DNA from: Clostridium sp. DSM 17811
GTDB lineage: Bacteria; Bacillota; Clostridia; Clostridiales; Clostridiaceae
Direction of reading: 5' to 3'
NCBI RefSeq assembly: GCF_018861905.1
Contig: NZ_JAHLDU010000020.1
Coordinates: forward strand, 1 to 64,000
Length of the DNA stretch: 64,000 nt
How positions within the stretch are numbered: the first letter of the stretch is position 1; each line of letters opens with the position of its first letter. Positions 1 through 11,112 of this stretch are shown in pieces. The notes under the pieces were generated by a model. It saw only the letters and a program-made list of their open reading frames with translations. It was not told where the DNA came from and did not search any database. A program made the translations under genes and the position numbers.

Positions 1-803
1 AGTAAATTCGTTTCGTAGTTGTATTTAACACAAGCATTTCCTTGTGTAACTGTGTTAAGTCCTTGAAGTTCTATAGTTTTATGTCTAGCTTTATAGAAGT
101 CTTCTTTCCATACAAAATGATCATTATATAACGTATGCTGAGCTTTGAATAGTTTCTTAGTGCCAAAACATGATTTTACTGCACTTGTATTAAGTCTTGC
201 AAGTTTTTGTTTTTGATAACCTATACCACGCTTAATCATATTCAGTTTATTAGTTAATCTGATAATTTTTTTTATGACAAGAGCATGTTCAAAATCGTAC
301 ATATTATATATAATTGTTTTATTTTTATAATTTGCCTCAACAAAAATTTTATCATCTGACATATAAAAATAGTATGGTCTATAATACTTATTTTTGGGGA
401 GACTTTTACTATTTTTAATAGCCTTAGATATATCGATAATATGATTATGAATCTTACTCCAAAATTTAATTTTATTAGTCAAATCTTTAACAGATTTCTC
501 TCTATGATTAATGTTCTGCTTTAAATCATCTATGTACATTTTGTTTAATTCAATATTAGAAGATTTATTCCATTTAGCTTCGCAAGCAGCATAGTTTGTA
601 TAATAAGTATTAAGATTAAACATATTTTTAATAGTTAAATGAATACTCTGAGAAAGATCTTTCTCATGATTGTAAACAAGAATTGAATAAGCTTTAATTT
701 TAGCTTCATTACCAACATACAATATATTCGATAGATTGTTGAGATTTTCAAAGCTGAGCTTATCTTTATATATTCTTGTAGAAGAATTAGTTTCTATTCT
801 CAA
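1..803 (-). CDS. TnpB-related transposon protein, N-terminal part (cut by window edge)
   Basis: An open frame runs leftwards from a TTG at 801-803, preceded by an AGGTGGTG ribosome binding site, to the window edge (about 267 residues), so the C-terminal part is missing. The protein is rich in Lys, Asn and Tyr. It carries FNLNTYYTNYAACEAK near residue 67, then GTKKLFKAQ and a WKEDFYKARHKTIELQG segment followed by TQGNACVKYNY. These are patterns I associate with the large TnpB-related proteins of IS200/IS605-type elements in clostridia. The family contains RNA-guided nucleases and related accessory proteins, but the RuvC active-site residues would lie outside the window, so activity cannot be judged. 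No TnpA is visible. A different transposon protein family is possible. Confidence 0.6.
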   Translation of the reverse strand, partial: MRIETNSSTRIYKDKLSFENLNNLSNILYVGNEAKIKAYSILVYNHEKDLSQSIHLTIKNMFNLNTYYTNYAACEAKWNKSSNIELNKMYIDDLKQNINHREKSVKDLTNKIKFWSKIHNHIIDISKAIKNSKSLPKNKYYRPYYFYMSDDKIFVEANYKNKTIIYNMYDFEHALVIKKIIRLTNKLNMIKRGIGYQKQKLARLNTSAVKSCFGTKKLFKAQHTLYNDHFVWKEDFYKARHKTIELQGLNTVTQGNACVKYNYETNL

Positions 804-943
804 AATATTCACCACCTTTTTTATAATCTCTAATATATATTATGCCGTAATAGATCCTATAATATTAAGTTATATAAAAATAATTTAGCGACAAAATTCA
901 TCTCCGGCTACAGAGAACGGAGTCTTCTTTTGCAAATAAAGAT

Positions 944-990
944 AAAAATTAAAGCTATATTCTATTTTAGAATATAGCTTTAATTTTTAA
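944..990. terminator. Perfect 21-bp hairpin, likely bidirectional terminator
   Basis: Positions 944-964 and 968-988 are perfect reverse complements with a 3-nt TTT loop. The arms end in A5/T5 runs on both sides, so it could stop transcription from either direction. A second small hairpin (CTCCG 902-906 / CGGAG 918-922) followed by a T-rich run lies just to the left. Together they separate the TnpB-related gene from the next gene. Confidence 0.6.
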
Positions 991-1073
991 ATTTCATATT
1001 ATGGATAGTTTTTAGGGATAAATGTCAATAATTTAATTGATGTAATAATTCAAAAAAACTTGGGAGTGGTTTA

Positions 1074-1361
1074 ATGTTGAAAAATCTTGATTATGAAAAG
1101 ATAATAGAAGCTATCTGTTGTGTGAAAGGTATAAAAAGACATGAATCATTAAAAATATTAAAAGATAGAGAATGTAAGTATATATTATTCTTATTATTAC
1201 AAAAGCATAAATGTAATGACCTTGAAATTGCTTATAAGAATTTTTTGATTTCTGGCAAAAGAGCTGCTAATTATGGATTAAAAAAAGCAGAGGAACGATT
1301 TTTCATTAATAAAGAATTTAGAGAGATGTATTTTGAAATAGAAAGTATATTAGGAATATAA
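1074..1361 (+). CDS. Small hypothetical protein upstream of pyrG
   Basis: This 95-residue protein starts at ATG 1074 behind GGGAGTGG at 1062-1069. It is charged and predicted mainly helical (Lys, Glu and Leu rich), without a signal peptide or membrane segment. The N-terminal half, about residues 8-50, could be read as a small helical domain of helix-turn-helix type, with LEIAYKNFLISGKRAANYGLKK further on, but I do not recognise the family. It stands alone between a terminator hairpin and the pyrG leader. It is probably a genuine small clostridial gene; the function is unknown. Confidence 0.55.
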   Translation: MLKNLDYEKIIEAICCVKGIKRHESLKILKDRECKYILFLLLQKHKCNDLEIAYKNFLISGKRAANYGLKKAEERFFINKEFREMYFEIESILGI

Positions 1362-1495
1362 ATAAAAAAAACAAAAAAACAAAAAAAAGACTGGTGAATG
1401 ATAAAAAAATGTGATAAGATATTAATATTGTTTTTAAAAAAACCTATACCATTATATTTAATGGGTAATTTCTATTATAAAATTGAAAACGACAT

Positions 1496-1525
1496 TTGTC
1501 AAGCTATTTTAAAAATAATTAATAT
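1496..1525 (+). promoter_or_regulatory. Candidate pyrG promoter
   Basis: TTGTCA (1496-1501) is followed after 18 bases by TAATAT (1520-1525), about 90 bases before the pyrG start. The 1362-1616 stretch otherwise holds only A/T-rich DNA and one weak hairpin (ACCATTA...TAATGGGT near 1450). No attenuator-like terminator is visible before pyrG. Confidence 0.4.
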
Positions 1526-1598
1526 AAACTTTCAAAAATCTTATAGTAATACATAAACAATATTTGAAAAATAAATGGCAATTTACAAAAAGTTATAA

Positions 1599-3224
<1,626 letters not shown>

Positions 3225-3234
3225 TATTAATATA

Positions 3235-3285
3235 CATCCTATAGAGTGGACAAATGAAGAAGTCCATCCTATAGGATGTTTTTTT
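3235..3285 (+). terminator. pyrG terminator
   Basis: CATCCTATAG (3235-3244) pairs with CTATAGGATG (3269-3278), with an inner GTGGAC/GTCCAT pairing, and is followed by seven T residues. Confidence 0.85.
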
Positions 3286-3410
3286 GCGGAGATTTTATGA
3301 TAAGTGAAACTTTAGATGGACCTGGCTCGTATAAACATTATAAATACATATTTACTATTTTAAAACATTTATGGTGTATTTGGAAAATAATAAGGTGAGG
3401 CGAAAACAAA

Positions 3411-4652
3411 ATGAAGTATAAAAGCATATTAATAGTAGTGATGTCTCTTGTAATGATGTTAAGTAGTTCTTGCAGTCAAAAGGGACCAGATAAAGTTATA
3501 AGTAAATATAATATAAAAGCAAAAGAACTTAGTCAACCAGTGGATAAAATAAGCGTCGCCAATAATAAAATGGCTTTTAAAATGCTAAAGTCGACTCTAA
3601 GTGGAAATAAAGATATGAACACTATTATATCGCCAATGAGTTTAAGCACTGTTTTGTCTATTACGCAAAATGGAGCTGGTGGTAGTACTAAGGAAGAAAT
3701 GAAGAAGGCCATCGAATTGTCAGGTGTTGATGATAAAACTATTAATGATGAATACAAAAATATTATAGCAAATTTTAACAGTATAGAAACGCTTAAAGTT
3801 AAAATGGCAAACTCTATATGGATTGATAAAGGTACTGAAATCAAGGAAGAATTTAAAAACATGGGTAAAAACTATTATGAATCAGAAATTAGTGATGTAG
3901 ATTTTTCTAAGAGTAAAACCAAAGGCACTATAAATACGTGGATAGCTAATCATACTGCAGGGAAAATTAAAAAAATTGTAGACGATCTAGATGACAAAAC
4001 TGCAATGGTCCTAGTTAATACTCTATATTTTAAGGGGGATTGGGCGGTACCTTTTACAAAGGAGAATACTCAAAAGAAGGACTTTAATTTGTCAGATGGT
4101 GGTAGTAAAAAGATTGATATGATGAATGGCGATATTAATGTAGAATACTTGAAAGAAAATAATTTTGAAGCAATAAAAATGCCTTATAAAGATAAGAATT
4201 TCGGTATGTATATTTTGCTACCCAATGTAAACAGCAGTGTTGATTCATTGATGAAGGAAATGAGCTATGAAAACTGGAATAAGTGGAAAAAACAATTTAA
4301 AGCTGAAGTACGTATTGTTGAAATGCCAAAACTTCACATGGAATATGAGCAAGAGCTAAATAAAATGTTAATGGGCTACGGAATGAAAAGAGCTTTTAAG
4401 CCTGGGGCAGATTTTTCAAAGATGAGCAAGGATAATGATTTATACATATCGCTTGTTAAACAAAAGTGTTATATAGATGTAGACGAGAAGGGAACGGAAG
4501 CTGCAGCGGCTACTGCTGTAATTATGAATAAAACATCATCAGTTAATCCTAGTCAAATGGGAAAATTTATTGTAGATAGACCTTTTATATATGTGATTAC
4601 GGACAATAAAACAGATTCTATTTTATTCATGGGAAATGTTGCAAAACCTTAA
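3411..4652 (+). CDS. Serpin-family protease inhibitor, predicted lipoprotein
   Basis: 413 residues. An N-terminal hydrophobic stretch ends in the lipobox LSSSC (Cys about 21), so the protein should be lipid-anchored on the outer face of the membrane. The rest is a full-length serpin fold: ISPMSLSTVLSITQNGAGG near residue 65, VLVNTLYFKGDWAVPF near 200, the hinge EKGTEAAAATAV near 362 and the family signature DRPFIYVITDNKT near the end. The hinge is rich in small residues (Gly, Thr, Ala), as in inhibitory serpins that trap proteases by loop insertion. Counting from the hinge puts P1 close to the Lys-Thr of NKTS, so specificity cannot be fixed. The ribosome binding site is AAGGTGAGG. It appears monocistronic, with no protease gene adjacent. 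Confidence 0.93.
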   Translation: MKYKSILIVVMSLVMMLSSSCSQKGPDKVISKYNIKAKELSQPVDKISVANNKMAFKMLKSTLSGNKDMNTIISPMSLSTVLSITQNGAGGSTKEEMKKAIELSGVDDKTINDEYKNIIANFNSIETLKVKMANSIWIDKGTEIKEEFKNMGKNYYESEISDVDFSKSKTKGTINTWIANHTAGKIKKIVDDLDDKTAMVLVNTLYFKGDWAVPFTKENTQKKDFNLSDGGSKKIDMMNGDINVEYLKENNFEAIKMPYKDKNFGMYILLPNVNSSVDSLMKEMSYENWNKWKKQFKAEVRIVEMPKLHMEYEQELNKMLMGYGMKRAFKPGADFSKMSKDNDLYISLVKQKCYIDVDEKGTEAAAATAVIMNKTSSVNPSQMGKFIVDRPFIYVITDNKTDSILFMGNVAKP

Positions 4653-4850
4653 AATGTACATGAATAAGCAATTAATAAAAAATAGACTTAATTGACAATT
4701 TTAAATAGAGTGGATTAAAATTATGAAATAGGATATAATTAACACAATATATCATTTCAAAAAATTCATTGGATAGTATACTCGTTTTAAATTTCCATGA
4801 TATTTATAAAATAGATATTACATATGAAATACCCTTCGGAGGTGCAGATT

Positions 4851-6320
4851 TTGATAAATAAAGATTTCGAAAATATGACAGTAGTCGAGCTAAAGCAGCG
4901 ATGTAAAGAACTTGGTATTAAAAATATTTCTAAACTTAAAAAAAGTGAGTTAATTGAAGAGATAAACAAGACATCACAAGTTTCTATGCAAAAAGATGGT
5001 GTAATTTTAAGAGAAAAGATAAGTCCCAAAAGCGCTTCTACAGTTGAAGATAATAGTATAGACAATTCAGAAAAACATATCGAAACTAAGCCAGTTCAAG
5101 TTACTAAACCTATTTTGAATGAAAATATTGATACAGGTTTTAAAAATCAAAATGAAAATAAAAAAGAACAATTGCAAGAAATGATAAATGAATCAGGGTC
5201 GGCAAGAGGAGTTCTCGAAATAATTGAAAATAATAGTTATGGTTTTCTAAGAGGACACAATTATCTATCAGGTTCTGATGATATTTATGTTTCACCATCT
5301 CAAATTAGAAGATTTAATTTAAAGACAGGTGATGAAGTAGAAGGTAAAGTTAGAACACCTAAGGAAGGCGAAAAATTTAAGGCTTTATTATACGTACTAA
5401 AGGTAAATGGAGAAAATCCAGAGAGAGCAGTAGGTAGAAGACCTTTTGAAAAGTTAACGCCTATTTATCCAACACAAAGGCTGGTACTTGAAACTAATGC
5501 AGCTGATTTATCTTCAAGAATGATGGATATTATTTCTCCTATAGGTAAAGGACAAAGAGGTATAATTGTAGCACAGCCAAAAGCAGGAAAAACGACACTT
5601 CTTAAAAAAATCGCTAATAGTATCTCTATAAATCACCCGGAAGTAAAATTAATAGTTGTTTTAATAGATGAAAGACCAGAAGAAGTAACTGACATGCAGA
5701 GATCTATTAAAGGCGAGGTTATATATTCAACATTTGATGAAGAACCGGATCATCATACAAAAGTAGCTTCTATGGTGCTTGAAAGAGCTAAAAGAATGGT
5801 TGAACAAGGCCAAGATGTAGTTATATTACTGGACAGTTTAACTAGACTTGCTAGAGCTTACAATTTAACTATAACACCTTCTGGAAGAACTTTATCTGGA
5901 GGACTTGATCCTAGTGCACTTTTGATGCCAAAGAAATTTTTTGGAGCGGCTAGAAATATTGAAGAGGGTGGAAGTTTAACTATACTTGCGACAGCACTCG
6001 TAGAAACAGGAAGCAGAATGGATGATATGATTTTTGAGGAATTTAAGGGAACTGGTAATATGGAAGTTCACTTGGATAGAAAACTTCAAGAAAGAAGGAT
6101 ATTCCCAGCTGTTGACATCTACAAATCAGGGACAAGAAGAGAAGATTTATTACTTACAAAGATTGAGATGGAGACTATATATAATTTAAGAAAAATAATG
6201 TATAGAGAAGGCAATGCTTTGGGCGTAACGGAAAAACTTCTTAATTTATTATCTACGACTAAGAGTAATAAGGAATTTTTAGAAATGATAAATAAGAATT
6301 TTGAATTATTAGCTAGATAA
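4851..6320 (+). CDS. rho: Transcription termination factor Rho
   Basis: RNA-dependent ATPase hexamer that ends transcription at Rho-dependent sites. I place the start at TTG 4851, six bases after GGAGGTG (4838-4844); the ATG at 4824 lies upstream of this ribosome binding site and is unlikely to be used. This gives 489 residues. In order: a Rho N-terminal SAP-like helical domain ([14 protein letters not shown]), a linker rich in Lys, Gln and Asn, the cold-shock-type RNA-binding domain ([17 protein letters not shown]), then the ATPase domain with P-loop [12 protein letters not shown], Walker [18 protein letters not shown] and the Q-loop SGGLDPSAL. The linker is longer than in E. coli Rho, as is common in Firmicutes and Bacteroidetes. 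Confidence 0.96.
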   Translation: MINKDFENMTVVELKQRCKELGIKNISKLKKSELIEEINKTSQVSMQKDGVILREKISPKSASTVEDNSIDNSEKHIETKPVQVTKPILNENIDTGFKNQNENKKEQLQEMINESGSARGVLEIIENNSYGFLRGHNYLSGSDDIYVSPSQIRRFNLKTGDEVEGKVRTPKEGEKFKALLYVLKVNGENPERAVGRRPFEKLTPIYPTQRLVLETNAADLSSRMMDIISPIGKGQRGIIVAQPKAGKTTLLKKIANSISINHPEVKLIVVLIDERPEEVTDMQRSIKGEVIYSTFDEEPDHHTKVASMVLERAKRMVEQGQDVVILLDSLTRLARAYNLTITPSGRTLSGGLDPSALLMPKKFFGAARNIEEGGSLTILATALVETGSRMDDMIFEEFKGTGNMEVHLDRKLQERRIFPAVDIYKSGTRREDLLLTKIEMETIYNLRKIMYREGNALGVTEKLLNLLSTTKSNKEFLEMINKNFELLAR

Positions 6321-6331
6321 TATTATTTAAA

Positions 6332-6385
6332 CGGCATATAAAAAGATAGTATAATTATTTTATCTTATTATATGCCGCTTATTAT
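6332..6385 (+). terminator. rho terminator
   Basis: CGGCATATA (6332-6340) pairs with TATATGCCG (6369-6377), with an inner GATA/TATC pairing, followed by a T-rich stretch. Confidence 0.65.
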
Positions 6386-6393
6386 TTTATGAA

Positions 6394-6430
6394 TGAAAAA
6401 ATGGAAAAGATAATTAAATCTTTTCCATTA
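6394..6430 (-). terminator. rpmE terminator
   Basis: ATGGAAAAGA (6401-6410) and TCTTTTCCAT (6419-6428) form a 10-bp stem. Read on the minus strand it is followed by a run of six T residues, placing it just after the rpmE stop. Confidence 0.75.
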
Positions 6431-6435
6431 CTATA

Positions 6436-6654
6436 TTATTCTACATCTTCATTTTTTATGTTAAATTTCTTCATGAATCTATCAACTCTTCCACCGGCAT
6501 CAATATTCTTTTGCTTACCAGTATAGAATGGATGGCAATTAGAACATACGTCTACTTTAAGTTCTTGTTTAGTAGATCCTGTAGTAAAAGTGTTTCCACA
6601 TGCGCATTTAACGATTGTATCGTGATGATATTCTGGTTGTATTTCTTTTTGCAT
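6436..6654 (-). CDS. rpmE: 50S ribosomal protein L31 (zinc-binding type)
   Basis: 72 residues from ATG 6654, behind AGAGGTG; the GTG three codons upstream is part of the ribosome binding site. The Cys motifs CACGNTF and [13 protein letters not shown] mark the zinc-binding (C+) form of L31, which bridges the ribosomal subunits and can serve as a zinc reserve. It is transcribed on its own, convergent with rho and divergent from tdk. Confidence 0.97.
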   Translation of the reverse strand: MQKEIQPEYHHDTIVKCACGNTFTTGSTKQELKVDVCSNCHPFYTGKQKNIDAGGRVDRFMKKFNIKNEDVE

Positions 6655-6859
6655 ATTTTTCACCTCTTTTTAAAATAAATATATACCCGTATTGTCAACT
6701 ATTCAATTTTATCATATAATTAATAATTAAGTCAATAAGAATAAAATTATTTTTTTACTTTATTATATAGTATATATTTGATAAAATATATATGGTTATA
6801 ATTTTTATTTGAATTAACTGTAATTTTAAGAGGCGGTTGAATAAACTGGAGGTATAAAT

Positions 6860-7444
6860 ATGTACGGACCAAAAAATCATGGCTGGGTGGAAGTTATTAT
6901 AGGACCTATGTACAGTGGAAAATCTGAGGAACTTATACGTAGAATAAGAAGAACTAAAATTGCAAAGCAGAAAGTACAGGTTTTTAAACCGGAAATTGAC
7001 AATAGATATAGTAAAGACGATGTGGTATCTCACTGTGGAGAAAAAGAAGAAGCCGTTAGGGTTAAGGATAGCTTGCAAATATTAGATCTTTTAGATGCTG
7101 ATACACAAGTTATTGCAATCGATGAGGTGCAGTTTTTTGACAAGGGCATTATAGATATAATTACATCACTTGCTGATAATAACAAAAGAGTTATATGTGC
7201 GGGACTAGATATGGATTTTAGAGGTGAACCTTTCGGACCTATACCTGCTCTACTCGCAATAGCGGAATTTGTTGATAAAATTCAGGCGATTTGTGTAGTG
7301 TGCGGTAATCCTGCGACTAGAACTCAACGTCTAATTAATGGGAAACCAGCTAAATATGAAGATAAAATTGTATTGATTGGCGCTACGGAGTCCTACGAAG
7401 CAAGATGTAGAAAGTGTCACATTGTACCTAAAGAGGGGGCGTAA
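6860..7444 (+). CDS. tdk: Thymidine kinase
   Basis: Phosphorylates thymidine for salvage into dTMP. 194 residues, usual for the type II (TK1-like) bacterial family. Visible motifs are P-loop [17 protein letters not shown] near residue 14, DEVQFF near 92, and zinc-binding Cys pairs [13 protein letters not shown] and ARCRKCH in the C-terminal lasso domain, with the substrate-binding Tyr in [13 protein letters not shown] follows TGGAGGTATAAAT. It is two bases upstream of the next gene, so they are probably co-transcribed. Confidence 0.97.
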   Translation: MYGPKNHGWVEVIIGPMYSGKSEELIRRIRRTKIAKQKVQVFKPEIDNRYSKDDVVSHCGEKEEAVRVKDSLQILDLLDADTQVIAIDEVQFFDKGIIDIITSLADNNKRVICAGLDMDFRGEPFGPIPALLAIAEFVDKIQAICVVCGNPATRTQRLINGKPAKYEDKIVLIGATESYEARCRKCHIVPKEGA

Positions 7445-7446
7445 CT

Positions 7447-8352
7447 ATGGCTAAAAATACGAGCGTCGGAGGCCAAGCAGTAATTGAAGGGGTTATGATG
7501 AGAGGCCTTGCAGGAATTGCAACTGCTGTGAGAACTGAGCAAGGAGAAATCGTAGTTGAGAAAAAAAGTTACACATCATATACTAAAAAGAACAAATTGG
7601 TAGGGCTACCTATAATAAGAGGATTCATCTCTTTAATTGAATCATTAATTATAGGTATAAAGACATTGAATTATTCAGCTTCTTTTTTTGAAGAGGAAGG
7701 TGAACCTTCAAAATTAGATAAATGCATACAAAAATTGTTCAAAGAAAAAAGTAATGATGTAGTTATGGGGATATCCCTTGTAATTTCTTTGGCTCTATCT
7801 GTAGGATTGTTTTTTATTGTGCCAACCTTTGTGGCTAATTTGTTTAGTAAATTAGGTACAAGTACAATGGGTATGAATATTGTAGAGGGAATTATTAGAG
7901 TTTTAATATTTTTGTTATATGTGTATCTAATAGGAAAAATGGAAGATATTAAGAGAGTGTATGAGTATCACGGTGCAGAACATAAAACTATATTCTGTTA
8001 TGAGAACGAAGTTGAATTAACTCCAGAAAATGCAGCTAAATTTGGAAGACTGCATCCGAGATGTGGAACAAATTTTTTGTTTCTAGTTATGATAGTTAGC
8101 ATTATAGTGTTTTCTTTAACTGGTTGGAACTCAATTGGAGAAAGAATAATGTATAGAATTATATTACTTCCTTTCATTTCAGGCATAAGTTATGAAATTA
8201 TTAAATGGATGGGGAAAAGCAAAAGTAACTTAGCTAAAATTCTTGCATACCCAGGACTTAAATTACAAAACTTAACCACAAGAGAACCAGATTTATCTCA
8301 ATTGGAAGTGGCAATAAGGGCACTTAAGGTTGCAGAAGGAATTGCAGATTGA
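7447..8352 (+). CDS. DUF1385 membrane protein (YqhQ-like)
   Basis: 301 residues. Opens with the family signature SVGGQAVIEGVMMRG, has hydrophobic segments near residues 50-75, 105-135, 143-163 and 213-245, and contains YHGAEHKTIFCYE and LHPRCGTNFLF, both strongly conserved in DUF1385. The biochemical function is not established. The His, Glu and Cys-rich motifs facing the membrane suggest metal binding or catalysis, which is inference. In clostridia it commonly lies between tdk or rpmE and prmC, as here. The ribosome binding site GAGGGGG lies in the tdk tail. Confidence 0.9.
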   Translation: MAKNTSVGGQAVIEGVMMRGLAGIATAVRTEQGEIVVEKKSYTSYTKKNKLVGLPIIRGFISLIESLIIGIKTLNYSASFFEEEGEPSKLDKCIQKLFKEKSNDVVMGISLVISLALSVGLFFIVPTFVANLFSKLGTSTMGMNIVEGIIRVLIFLLYVYLIGKMEDIKRVYEYHGAEHKTIFCYENEVELTPENAAKFGRLHPRCGTNFLFLVMIVSIIVFSLTGWNSIGERIMYRIILLPFISGISYEIIKWMGKSKSNLAKILAYPGLKLQNLTTREPDLSQLEVAIRALKVAEGIAD

Positions 8353-8413
8353 TTAGTATAAAACATAGAAATTATGAATAATACTTACATGAAATGAATG
8401 GAGGTTGTGAAAA

Positions 8414-9286
8414 ATTAATATAAGCAATGAAAATACTATACAGGAAGTGCTTTTAGAGTCATATGAAATTTTAAAAAAGGTCAATATTGAAAGTTATTTG
8501 TTAGATTCACAACTTTTACTTGGTAAAGTTTTAAAAAAAGATAAATTGTTCATAATGATTAATAGAGACATTAAGATTAGTATAGAACAAGAAAATGAAT
8601 TTTTTAGGTTAATTCAGATTAGAAAAAATAAAATGCCTATAAAATACATTCTTGGCGAGTGTGAATTTATGGGTATGGATTTCATAGTAAGGCCGGGAGT
8701 CCTAATACCGAGGCCTGATACTGAAATTTTGGTTGAGGAAGTAATTAAACATGTAAAGGAAAAAGGCCTCACGCAAATATGTGATGTTTGTACTGGAAGT
8801 GGAGCTATTGGTATATCGATAGCTGAGTTTGTTAAAGAAGTCATGGTAACGCTTTATGATATATCAGAAGAGGCTTTAACTGTTGCAAAGCTAAATATAG
8901 AAAGGTTTAAATTGTCTAAAAGAATTAATATAGAGCACAGTGATTTGCTACAAGTAGCGATAAATCAACATATAAAATTTGAAATAATAGTTTCGAATCC
9001 GCCATATATAAGAAAAGAGGTTATACCTACTCTAATGGATGATGTAAAGGGTTATGAACCATTTATAGCATTATGCGGTGGGGAAGATGGTCTTGATTTT
9101 TATAGGAGAATTACAAAAGAAAGCATATTAGTTTTAGAAAAAGGTGGACTTTTAGCTTTTGAAATAGGATATGATCAAAAGGAAGCAGTTACAGATATCT
9201 TGCTTAAATCAGGATTTAATAATATAGAATGTATTAAAGATCTATCGGGAAATGATAGGGTTATTAAAGCTACATTAGTGGATTAG
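8414..9286 (+). CDS. prmC: Release factor glutamine methyltransferase, probable AUU start
   Basis: Methylates the Gln of the GGQ motif in release factors RF1 and RF2. It has an N-terminal helical domain (about 1-90), then a Rossmann methyltransferase domain with CDVCTGSGAIGISIA (SAM binding) and the catalytic SNPPYI. The frame has no ATG near the expected N-terminus. A GGAGGT at 8400-8405 is followed eight bases later by ATT 8414, giving 290 residues and the full leading helix; an in-frame TGA at 8408-8410 blocks extension. The first conventional start, GTG 8447, has no spaced ribosome binding site and removes 11 residues. It lies upstream of prfA, its substrate gene. Confidence 0.93.
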   Translation: MNISNENTIQEVLLESYEILKKVNIESYLLDSQLLLGKVLKKDKLFIMINRDIKISIEQENEFFRLIQIRKNKMPIKYILGECEFMGMDFIVRPGVLIPRPDTEILVEEVIKHVKEKGLTQICDVCTGSGAIGISIAEFVKEVMVTLYDISEEALTVAKLNIERFKLSKRINIEHSDLLQVAINQHIKFEIIVSNPPYIRKEVIPTLMDDVKGYEPFIALCGGEDGLDFYRRITKESILVLEKGGLLAFEIGYDQKEAVTDILLKSGFNNIECIKDLSGNDRVIKATLVD

Positions 9287-9404
9287 TTATCTAGCGGAAT
9301 AGTTGTTATAAGAGGGAAATAATTGGATAGAAGCAATTTGTATATTGCATCTGATTATGATATAATTAACTAATGTGAAAATATATATACGGAGTGATAA
9401 AAAA

Positions 9405-10481
9405 ATGTTAGATAGACTTGATTTTACGGAAAATAAATATGATGAACTCTCAATAAAAATTGGCGATCCATTGGTTATTGCTAATCAAAAAGAATGGCAA
9501 AAATTATGTAAAGAACATGCTGGACTTGAAATAATTGTTATAAAATATAGAATATATAAAAAAGCAAAACAAGATTTAGAAACAAATAAAGAAATGCTTA
9601 AAGAAGAATCTGATAAAGAAATGAAAGATATGATTCAAGAGGAAATTAAAGAATTAAACGAAATTAAGGAAACAACGCAGGAAGAATTAAGAATTTTACT
9701 TTTGCCTAAGGACCCAAATGATGAGAGAAACGTATTTGTGGAAATTAGAGCAGGTGCTGGTGGAGATGAAGCCGCACTGTTTGCAGCAAATCTATTTAGA
9801 ATGTATACAAGATATGCAGAACGTAATAGATGGAAAGTTGAAGTTATGAGTGCTAATGAAACTGATATTGGCGGATTCAAAGAAATAGTATTTATGATAA
9901 AAGGTGAATCTACATATAGTAAATTTAAATACGAAAGTGGCGTTCATAGGGTTCAAAGAGTACCAGACACAGAGTCAGGTGGAAGGATTCATACGTCTAC
10001 AGCAACTGTAGCAGTTTTACCTGAAGTTGATGATGTAGATATTGAAGTTAGTGCAAATGATTTAAGAATAGATGTGTTTAGAGCATCTGGTAATGGAGGA
10101 CAATGCGTTAATACAACAGATTCAGCAGTAAGAATGACGCATATTCCAACAGGACTTGTAGTTTCTTGCCAGGATGAGAAATCCCAGTTAAAGAATAAAG
10201 AAAAAGCTCTAAAGATACTTAAATCCAGATTATTTGACAGAGCTGAAGCTGAGAGATCAGCAGGAATAGCTGAAGAGAGAAAGAGTCAAGTAGGTACTGG
10301 CGATAGAAGTGAGAGAATAAGAACATATAATTATCCACAAGGCAGGATAACAGATCATAGAATCGGGTTAACTTTGTATAAATTAGATGCTTTTCTTGAT
10401 GGAGATATAGATGAAATGTTGAATAGTTTAATAACTGCTGACCAAGCAGAAAAGATGAAAGCAATGGGTAATAATAACTAA
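9405..10481 (+). CDS. prfA: Peptide chain release factor 1
   Basis: RF1 recognises UAA and UAG. The start is ATG 9405 behind CGGAGTG (9391-9397); the upstream GTG at 9375 has no ribosome binding site. 358 residues match the family. Visible are the helical domain 1, the PxT-type stop-recognition loop in [13 protein letters not shown], and the catalytic GGQ in [16 protein letters not shown]. It has no frameshift site, unlike prfB in this window. It follows prmC by about 120 bases. Confidence 0.97.
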   Translation: MLDRLDFTENKYDELSIKIGDPLVIANQKEWQKLCKEHAGLEIIVIKYRIYKKAKQDLETNKEMLKEESDKEMKDMIQEEIKELNEIKETTQEELRILLLPKDPNDERNVFVEIRAGAGGDEAALFAANLFRMYTRYAERNRWKVEVMSANETDIGGFKEIVFMIKGESTYSKFKYESGVHRVQRVPDTESGGRIHTSTATVAVLPEVDDVDIEVSANDLRIDVFRASGNGGQCVNTTDSAVRMTHIPTGLVVSCQDEKSQLKNKEKALKILKSRLFDRAEAERSAGIAEERKSQVGTGDRSERIRTYNYPQGRITDHRIGLTLYKLDAFLDGDIDEMLNSLITADQAEKMKAMGNNN

Positions 10482-10509
10482 AGTATTATTATGAGTGAAA
10501 GGTGAAATT

Positions 10510-11085
10510 ATGAATATAAATAAAGCCATTAGAAAGCAAAAAAAAACTTATAAAAGGTTTATGCTATCAATGTGCTTTATTTTTGTTTTATTACCAATTG
10601 TACTGATGATATCAAATATTATGAGTATGTTTTTTATAATTTATTTGATTTGCATAGAGGTAATGATTACTTTTGTGTTAATTCTTAGAATTAATGAAGA
10701 ATATATTGATTTCAAACAGAATGGTTATAAAATTAGTATATGGTGTGGAATAGTAAGAGTTAAATTTATAATTATATGTAAAAAAGTTGATTTAGTGCAT
10801 ACAGAAGGTCATGGTAGGAATTTGAAAATTATCATAATAACAAAATCCGGGTTTAGAAATAAAAGAATTCGTCCTGTGGATATAAATTTTTTTATGAAAT
10901 ACCCTTATGTAGCTAAAATGTATATTGAAATTAAGAATCAAAATCCAGAAAAAACATATTATTATTTTATAATTAGTAATGGTGGATTTAGAAAATATAG
11001 TTTATTAAATGATTTATATAAAACTTGTAACCAAGCAGTGTTTTCAGATGATGCTATAGAAAATATAAAAGAATATAGAGATTAA
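10510..11085 (+). CDS. Hypothetical membrane protein between prfA and tsaC
   Basis: 191 residues from ATG 10510, preceded by AAAGGTG. Two adjacent hydrophobic segments (about residues 17-37 and 38-58) form a hairpin, followed by a mixed alpha/beta cytoplasmic domain that resembles small membrane-anchored PH-like proteins in pattern only. It is rich in Lys, Ile and Phe. It is in the same direction as, and closely spaced with, prfA and tsaC. I do not recognise a function. Confidence 0.7.
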   Translation: MNINKAIRKQKKTYKRFMLSMCFIFVLLPIVLMISNIMSMFFIIYLICIEVMITFVLILRINEEYIDFKQNGYKISIWCGIVRVKFIIICKKVDLVHTEGHGRNLKIIIITKSGFRNKRIRPVDINFFMKYPYVAKMYIEIKNQNPEKTYYYFIISNGGFRKYSLLNDLYKTCNQAVFSDDAIENIKEYRD

Positions 11086-11112
11086 GTGTTTCTAAAACTA
11101 AGAGGTGTAAGG

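Noticed and set aside
1448-1475. Possible pyrG attenuator hairpin (ACCATTA/TAATGGGT)
   Set aside because: It lies upstream of the predicted promoter, is short, and has no T run.
3297-3398. 33-codon frame between the pyrG terminator and the serpin gene, with GCGGAG upstream
   Set aside because: It begins right at the terminator T run, no promoter is visible, and its stop overlaps the serpin ribosome binding site; too weak to call.
4692-4739. TTGACA and TATAAT upstream of rho
   Set aside because: The two elements are far too widely spaced (about 36 bases) to form one promoter.
4824-4850. ATG start for rho at 4824
   Set aside because: It lies upstream of the GGAGGTG site that is ideally spaced for TTG 4851.
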